DNA from: Tetrapyrgos nigripes
Taxonomy: Eukaryota > Basidiomycota > Agaricomycetes > Agaricales > Campanellaceae
Length of the DNA stretch: 64,000 nt
Assembly: GCA_013368315.1 (NCBI GenBank)
Contig: JAACJM010000034.1
Span: 496,001 to 560,000, forward strand
Direction: 5' to 3'
In this document: piece after piece, positions 58,310 through 64,000 of the stretch
Layout: every line of letters begins with the position of its first letter
Numbering within the stretch: the first letter of the stretch is position 1
The notes under the pieces: generated by a model
What the model was told of the DNA's origin: nothing
Database searches by the model: none
Seen by the model: the letters and a program-made list of their open reading frames with translations, nothing else
Made by a program: the position numbers and the translations under genes

Positions 58310-60114
58310 GGAGGTTAAAGGACAGCTGTCTGTCAACTCCTACATCAGTAAGGTGGACTTTCCTACCAGATTCAATACCCCAGTCACAGTGGCAGACTTG
58401 GTGAGTTTCCTTTACCTCTACTCAACAAATTCTACTCCTTGCATTCATACAACATTTGGTTACTGCCCACAGTACTTTTGTACCCTACTACCTTCTACGA
58501 TGCAATGGTGTCTTCTCTTCTACGGTGCTATCACCATTTTACCTCTACAACACAATGGCATCTTGTTTTACGGTGTGCAACACCATTCTACTTCTACGAC
58601 ATGACGACATCCTGTTCTACAGTGTGCAACACCATTCTACTTCTACAATGTGACAGTGTCCTGATCTACTGTGCCTTGCACTATTTTACTTCTATGATGT
58701 GTGTTTACCACCATCTTACTTCTACAACACGATGGTGTCTTGTTCTACAGTGTGCATCACCTTTCTACTGCATGACATTGCCTTATCATTGCACTCTACT
58801 GGTACTGCCTTTATTCTATGGCACAACATTATTTGTTGTGGGCTTCTACTTGTTCTATAATACCCTATGTATTGGTGGGACTGTTTACTTATGCATGCCT
58901 TTTCACAGATTGCTTCTGCCCCTGAGGGTACACAAGCTTGTGCTCTCGATATCAAAAAATTCCACTGTACCTGCCCAGCTTTGCCCCACCATAAACCATT
59001 CCTCATCATCCATGTTCAGGGCAAGTTTTATGTTGATCACTATGTTCTGTTCGGTTGTGCATCAGCCAGTAGTAATGCTGGTATGATAGCCAATGCCACC
59101 ATTGCCATTTGGGCAGCTAAAGGGTTTCAACCCATCAAACACTGCGAAGATAATTTCAAGTTGCTGCACACACCCATCAGTGGTCTCCCAGGCTCTCTCA
59201 ACTATGCTTATGACAAGGAGCTTATGCTCCAGTTGATAGAGCACCTCGGTATCCCTTGGCACTCAGCAGAGGACAAAGGTGATGCTGAATTTGTCTTCGT
59301 CACCACCTTCATCAGCCTACAGTGGGACCTACCCTGACGACTCGTCTGGCTACCAGAAACGAAATGATTGAAATATGTTTATTGTCTTGATCATTTCCTT
59401 TTCACATATAGGGGCTACCTATGTGATCTCAAGCCTATCGAGAAGGTACATGGTATTCTCTGCCACTGTGCTTTCATGTATGTCCAAGGTCATTCCCAAC
59501 TCCCCTCCTTATCCAATTTTGCTACCCTTTTTAAGGGCAGTTATCACAGACGTCTTAGCACCCCTACCTGGGTTGTCAAAGATGTTGAGTGGTGGCTTGA
59601 AACACTCTTGACTCCTTGCTCACCTCGTGTACTGCTGCCAAGAACCGAGACTAAGGATTTACATTTATATGTAGATGCTAGTACCTCTTGGGGTATTGGC
59701 ATTGTCATCAGCGAGCAATGGGCTGCCTTTTGGCTTCACCTTAGTTGGAAGGAGATGTGTCCAGGCTGGGATATTTGTTACTTGGAGACTTTGGTGGTCA
59801 AGCTCCTCCTTTACTTTTTGGAGGGCTTCAGCTACCAGAACATTAACCTCCTGGTACATTCTGATAATCAAGGTACCATTGGAGCCGTCAAGAAGGGTTG
59901 CAGCCCTAATGTGTGGATCAATCATTCTATTCATCATATCTATGACATCATTCTTCCTCTTCACATGTCCATTACCCTGCAATATGTTGCATCTGCCGAA
60001 AACCCTGCTGACCCTATCTCACGTGGAGAACTGGGTCCCCCCATTAACCCTCTCAAGAAACTCCTCTCGTTTAACCTACCTGAGGAGTTGAAACCTTTCT
60101 TATTTTATGTTTAA
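58310..60114 (+). pseudogene. Reverse transcriptase-RNase H of the DIRS-like element
   Basis: RT blocks: DIKKFHCTCPALPHHKPFLI, FYVDHYVLFGCASASSNAGM, KHCEDNFKLLH, LGIPWHSAEDKGD, LQWDLP. The catalytic Asp pair appears as EDN instead of EDD, and TGA (59335-59337) follows DLP. A 508-nt stretch (58401-58908) with GTGAGT and TTTCACAG ends behaves as an intron and holds a minisatellite. RNase H follows after a further splice: LYVDASTSWGIGIVI, LETLVVKLLL, LLVHSDNQGTIGAVKKG and SAENPADPISRG. The RT is probably inactive. Confidence 0.78.
58480..58765. repeat. Degenerate minisatellite inside the RT intron
   Basis: Units of roughly 40-45 bp built on CACCATTCTACTTCTACRAY and GTTCTACAGTGTGCAACACC repeat about six times with drift. 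Confidence 0.7.
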
Positions 60115-60528
60115 AAATCCTTTCAAAAGGCACTGGTCATCACCTTCTACAAGTGATGCCCAGGGCGGTGGGGAACCATGCACCTCGCCATTCTGAAACC
60201 CTTTTTGCATGTGGACACAGATCTGTCTTCTCTTGATACTGTATATATTATTGAGGCTCATTTGTTAAACACGCCATTAATCTTTCCTTTTAATTCTTCT
60301 ACAGAAATTATTTCACAACCCCCTTAAAAAGATACACTGTACTAATCCTATACCTGAGGCTTCAATAGTCACTTCTTCACTTCCTCCTATGTCTATGCCC
60401 CTCCTTACTGCACCTGTTGCTTCCCCTTCTCATACATCCAATGCAACTTGTCCCCTAGTTGATCCCTCACATCTCTCTACCTGCCCTGCCTGGAAAGCAA
60501 ACAAGATCAAGCCCTCAGATCTGTGACC
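60115..60528. other. Spacer between RNase H and recombinase frames
   Basis: About 0.4 kb with frames closed by stops; probably a non-coding or degenerated linker within the retroelement. Confidence 0.45.
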
Positions 60529-61708
60529 ACCTGTCCTAGCAAAGCACTGTATCACAGACTGGGAGACCCCTTTCTCTCTGCAGCAGAAAGAGAAATGTTC
60601 ATCTGCCTTTCCTCAGAGGGTCATCACATCAGCAGAGAAGGCTATAGCTGGCTCTACCATTGACATTACTAAGGAAACCTATGGTGCAGGCTTAACCCAT
60701 TTCACACAGTACTGTGATGAGCTCAATATCGACAAGAGCCAATGTATGCTGGCTGACAAAATGCTGATAGCAGGTTTTGTGGGTGAGCATATTGGTAAGG
60801 TTTCTGGCTTGACAATCTCTAATTGGTTATTGGGTTTGAAGGCCTGGCATGAGACAAAAGGTGCTCCTTGGTGTGGAGAAGATTGTTGGATCAGAATGGC
60901 TTGCAGGACCACTTACCATGAAGGGGTAATCCACAAATGCAAACCACGCTCCCCTGTCACCCTCCATCATCTCATTGCCCTCTGGAAAGCCCTTGACTTC
61001 TCCATCCCCTTCCATGTAGCTGTCTGGGCAGTTGCTGTCATTACCTTCTGGGCATGCAGATGCCTTGGTGAGACAACTATACCATTGGAGGCAAAGTTTG
61101 ATCCAAAATTCCACATCACCAATGAAACCGCTTGCCGTCACTTTCAGCAATTGGATGGTACTCATGCCATTTCTTTCCATTTACCCTGGACCAAAATGAC
61201 ACATGGTAATGGAGCCAACATCATTGTCTCTGGCCTCATCAACAATCTGGAAGACATTTGTGGACTCAAGGCTTTAGCTCTCCACCTCAATGTTAACAAG
61301 GATGTACCCAAGTCTTATTCCCTATTCAGATATATGGCCGAACAGGGCAACCCTCAGCACATGGTCAAGAACAAGTTCCTTGAGCTATGTTTTGATATCT
61401 GGACCAGGGAATGTATATGTGACATCCTTGGTCATAGTTTCAGGATCAGCAGTGTGATTCACCTTCTCTCCCTTGGACTTGCACTGGAGTATGTGGCAGC
61501 TGTTGGTGGTTGGATGTCACTTGTGTTTCTTCTGTATTGGCGTCGTATTGTGGAGATTGTGCCTGTCGCCATTCACAAGGCCATGGAGTTGAAAAAGGTG
61601 AAGAAGGCCATTGAAGACTATCATAAAAAACTGTCTATTTCTAATGCTATGATTGAGAACGTTGCCTCTGGACTTTCTTGTACCCTGAATGACTTTTTAG
61701 ATGATTAA
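60529..61708 (+). CDS. Tyrosine recombinase of the DIRS-like element
   Basis: Site-specific recombinase expected to integrate the circular cDNA of the element. The frame is open from just after a TGA at 60526; the first ATG is at 60746, but SAM-like N-terminal sequence (ETYGAGLTHFTQYCDELNI) lies upstream, so the true start is earlier or on a spliced exon. Catalytic residues are in order: Arg in CRCLGE, His and Arg in GHSFRISS, Trp in GGW, and the nucleophile Tyr in FLLYWRR. LTISNWLLGLKAWHETKGAP is the conserved N-terminal block. The R-H-R-Y set is complete, so the protein could be active although the RT is damaged. Confidence 0.82.
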
Positions 61709-62194
61709 ACTGCATTTGCTGTATCAACAATTTTTGTATTTCTTGACCAGTACTTTTTGTACTATATACATACCCCTTTGTATCTTGATCAATGAACAAT
61801 GTGTTTATTTAATCTTGTTTGCTTACTGTTCTCGCTACACTCTTCTGGGGGTCCAGTCGCCTACTATCTTAGGCATCTGTGCATTGGAGCTCCACTCATT
61901 TTGGGTGCTCCAGGGTCCAGAAGACGAAATCTTAAGCCATCTGGAAGCTCAGGTCTTGACCCAAGAGGTTCTTTCTTTTGGATTTTCCTTTCTGGAAACC
62001 CTTTCTCGTCCTTATCCCAATCATGACACATCTTGCAAGCAATCATGTTTCCAATCATGTGCTTCACTGTCTGTGCCAAACCTCTCAGGCCAAGCCCTCA
62101 GGCAAACCCCAACAACTAGTATCTAACCAGTTGTTGGTTCCTCGAGTACTCTACACTGAGTACTCATTTCTCCTTTCTAGCAGAAAACCTAGCT
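61709..62194. other. 3' flank of the retroelement
   Basis: About 0.5 kb after the recombinase stop. The start is T-rich; no terminal repeat was identified with confidence. Confidence 0.5.
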
Positions 62195-63000
62195 TATCTA
62201 GACATTTCCGTTGTCAGGAAGGATAGAGACCAGCTTAGAGGTCATTATACAGCTGGTTGAGTGGCAACAAAAAGGGGTGGGAGTTTGAGGTTGTGGTAAA
62301 ATTTTCAAGGTCGACACAAGTTAACTCGGCCTTTAAGAGGCATTGTAACTTTTGGGTGTCATTTTGGGAGCTTGGCATGGGAATGAGGACTTGTAAAACT
62401 TTTCTCAAACTCTTGTGTACATCAACATCGCAAATGCATTTTCTTCCTCAACTGCCATTCAACACTCAAACATCAACCTATCTCCTGCTGTACTGGTCTG
62501 TTACAATGTCTGGAACTTCTCGTGGTCATCTATTCTGGAAAAACAAAGACTTCAGAACTGAAAATGGCTATTGAAGTGTCAAACACATCACAATTCTGGG
62601 GGAAACTACTCAAATACTTGACTTATAGCTTGCTTGTCTCTTAATGGAGGCTATCCTTGACTTGCTGTTCTGACTGATGTGTCACCTTGCCACCTTTCAT
62701 TGCCAACTTTGCCAAAATCTGCACATGGCTTGGAAAGAGTTTTAATAATCATTTAATTCACATGTCAGTATGTTCTTCTAATACATATCTTACTTCCTGA
62801 TGCCTGAAGATAAATGACTATTGGCATCTGCAGTGCTCTCGCTGCTTTCTGGACATGCAGTGAAAACAAAAATATTTACGAGTTCAAATTCCCATGCCAA
62901 GCTCCCCAAATGACACCCAAAAGTACCAGTCTGTTGGGAATCTTGGCCCCATTCAAAGTCTGCCAGGCCATGTTAGATTACCCAATAGACTGGTTCACGA
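62195..63000 (+). repeat. Repeat A, copy 2, split by element B1
   Basis: The outer parts 62195-62347 and 62925-63000 together correspond to repeat A1 in inverted orientation. B1 interrupts it after GGCCTTTAAGAGGCATTGTA. Confidence 0.75.
62348..62924 (+). mobile_element. Non-autonomous TIR element B, copy 1
   Basis: 577 bp. It begins CTTTTGGGTGTCATTTTGGG (after one A) and ends in its inverted form. It is the near-complete inverted counterpart of B2, sharing for example ATCTATTCTGGAAAAACAAA with the complement of 51110-51125. No transposase. A and B are each present twice in opposite orientation, about 11 kb apart. Confidence 0.8.
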
Positions 63001-63399
63001 GTCTACTGCTATACTAGGAGGTTTTGTATGGAAACCCAGAAGGTCTTGCTCATTAAGCGATCCATGATTGATTGGTGATGAGTTGGATCCCGCTTTAAGG
63101 CTTATTCAAACTCCAACAGAAATTGACGTGTCCGTTGCTTCTTGACCTCAAATCACCACCATCACCTCTTCTCTACCAATGCCTATTCCTCTGTGTCACT
63201 GCTGCGTCACTGTATCTGCCTCTGCATGCTCACGCTCACTCCAGCTGAAGGCAATACCTGCAATGTGTATGTTCCTGGACCAACACTGCAATTCAAAGGA
63301 CTATAAGAAGGACCCTGAGGACTGAGGATGTTGGGTGAGGAAAGGTACATGTACCCACTTTTCACGCCCTGGATAGTTTCACTGAGAAGCTTGTGCATA
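63001..63399. other. Spacer before the Tc1/mariner element
   Basis: About 0.4 kb of non-coding sequence. No gene. Confidence 0.55.
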
Positions 63400-64000
63400 C
63401 AGTGGGTCAAAAAATTGTCCACATGTTTCGCATTTTTGGAAAGATTGCCAATTTAAGCAATACTGAGTAGAGATATTAAAATGTGGTCAGTGATGGGCAG
63501 AAAGCCCTTGATAAACGCTACAATATTCTGTCTGTTTTGTCTTATTTGGCTTAAAACTCATGGAGATATGACTGATTTAAAATGGTATGTCATTTGGACA
63601 ATTTTTTGACATGCAAGTGAAAATACAGAAAGTGCTAGCTCAGTACTTGGTATGCCCTCCTTTGGCCTTCAACACAGCCTCAATCCTTCTAGGCATGCTC
63701 CTGATCAATTTCTGACAATCTTCTTCTGTGATTTCATCCCACTTTTCAGCTGCTCTGTCCCATATTTCCCAAACTCCAGAGGGTGCTGTGTCATATCCAT
63801 TGAGCTTGTGTTTGAGGGTTGTCCAGAGGTGTTCAATGGGGTTCAGGTCAGGAGATTGAGCAGGCCAGCTCATGCAATGGATGTTGTTGTCTTCAAACCA
63901 CTTGGTGGCCAGTTTTGACTTGTGTTTAGGATCATTGTCTTGCTGAAAAAATGGCCACCTCTGGATCAACACCCAAAATATCCATGCTCTCCAGAAGGTT
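63400..64000 (-). mobile_element. Tc1/mariner-type transposon, 3' part, cut by the window end
   Basis: The terminus CAGTGGGTCAAAAAATTGTC is preceded by TA (63398-63399), the usual Tc1/mariner target. An inverted copy of the same motif (GGACAATTTTTTGAC) lies internally at about 63597-63611. The transposase reads on the minus strand from beyond the window. Confidence 0.85.
63640..64000 (-). CDS. Tc1-like DDE transposase, C-terminal part
   Basis: Stop at 63640; the N-terminus lies outside the window. FQQDNDPKHKSKLATKWFED carries the second catalytic Asp, and WPAQSPDLNPIEHLWTTLK the third acidic residue region (Glu in NPIEHLW). The C-terminus RSMPRRIEAVLKAKGG is the typical Tc1 ending. No lesion is seen in the visible part, so the element may be relatively young. 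Confidence 0.9.
   Translation of the reverse strand, partial: TFWRAWIFWVLIQRWPFFQQDNDPKHKSKLATKWFEDNNIHCMSWPAQSPDLNPIEHLWTTLKHKLNGYDTAPSGVWEIWDRAAEKWDEITEEDCQKLIRSMPRRIEAVLKAKGGHTKY

Larger units (their letters stand above)
54190..61708 (+). mobile_element. Decayed DIRS-like (tyrosine-recombinase) retrotransposon with nested insertion
   Basis: The order gag-like, RT-RNase H, tyrosine recombinase on one strand is that of DIRS-type elements, which integrate through a recombinase rather than a DDE integrase. The gag is cut by an LTR-type insertion (about 55167-57420). Stops and a changed RT catalytic residue show decay, though the recombinase frame is intact. CpG is rare across the element. The terminal repeats could not be delimited. 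Confidence 0.8.

Noticed and set aside
50041..63000. An integrated virus or Polinton-type element
   Set aside because: No DNA polymerase B, capsid, ATPase or protease motif; RT plus tyrosine recombinase identify a DIRS-like retroelement instead.

Overview
The window is nuclear DNA of a filamentous basidiomycete, most probably an Agaricomycete. Genes are split by many short GT-AG introns of about 50-60 nt. The gene set includes single-copy fungal genes (TIM50, INO1, GCN1), an F-box protein with an N-terminal coiled coil, and small secreted proteins. No rRNA, tRNA or CRISPR array was seen.

Layout, 0-50 kb (gene-bearing): the 3' part of TIM50; myo-inositol-3-phosphate synthase (INO1); an unrecognised 291-aa protein; a secreted RNase T1-type ribonuclease; an F-box-like protein; a family III CoA-transferase; a wrecked second copy of the RNase gene split by a 1.2-kb TIR element; an EthD-like small enzyme; an old-yellow-enzyme (OYE) type flavin oxidoreductase; a small cysteine-rich secreted protein; decayed fragments of the OYE gene and of a TPR gene lying end to end; the 26-exon GCN1 gene; a PrpF-family isomerase with a long Ser/Thr insert; a 6-phosphogluconolactonase-type beta-propeller; the intact TPR gene; and an MFS transporter carrying a one-base frameshift.

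Layout, 50-64 kb (transposon nest): a foldback element split by a small TIR element (B2); a 592-bp TA-flanked MITE; a decayed DIRS-like tyrosine-recombinase retrotransposon (gag, RT-RNase H, recombinase) whose gag is interrupted by a non-coding LTR-type insertion; a repeat (A2) split by B1; and the C-terminal part of a Tc1/mariner transposase running off the window edge. By eye the DIRS-like element is poor in CpG while the inserted LTR is not. This fits CpG methylation and deamination of the older element.

How the genes relate: the housekeeping genes (mitochondrial import, inositol synthesis, eIF2-kinase signalling) are independent of each other. No biosynthetic cluster or new multi-gene system is evident. 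The most informative observations are evolutionary. Two paralogous RNase loci lie 6 kb apart, one disrupted by a transposon with its 3-bp target duplication still readable. A composite of OYE and TPR fragments supplies the stop codon of the secreted-protein gene. The intact OYE lacks two canonical active-site residues. Exon boundaries were inferred by eye from splice consensus and reading-frame continuity.
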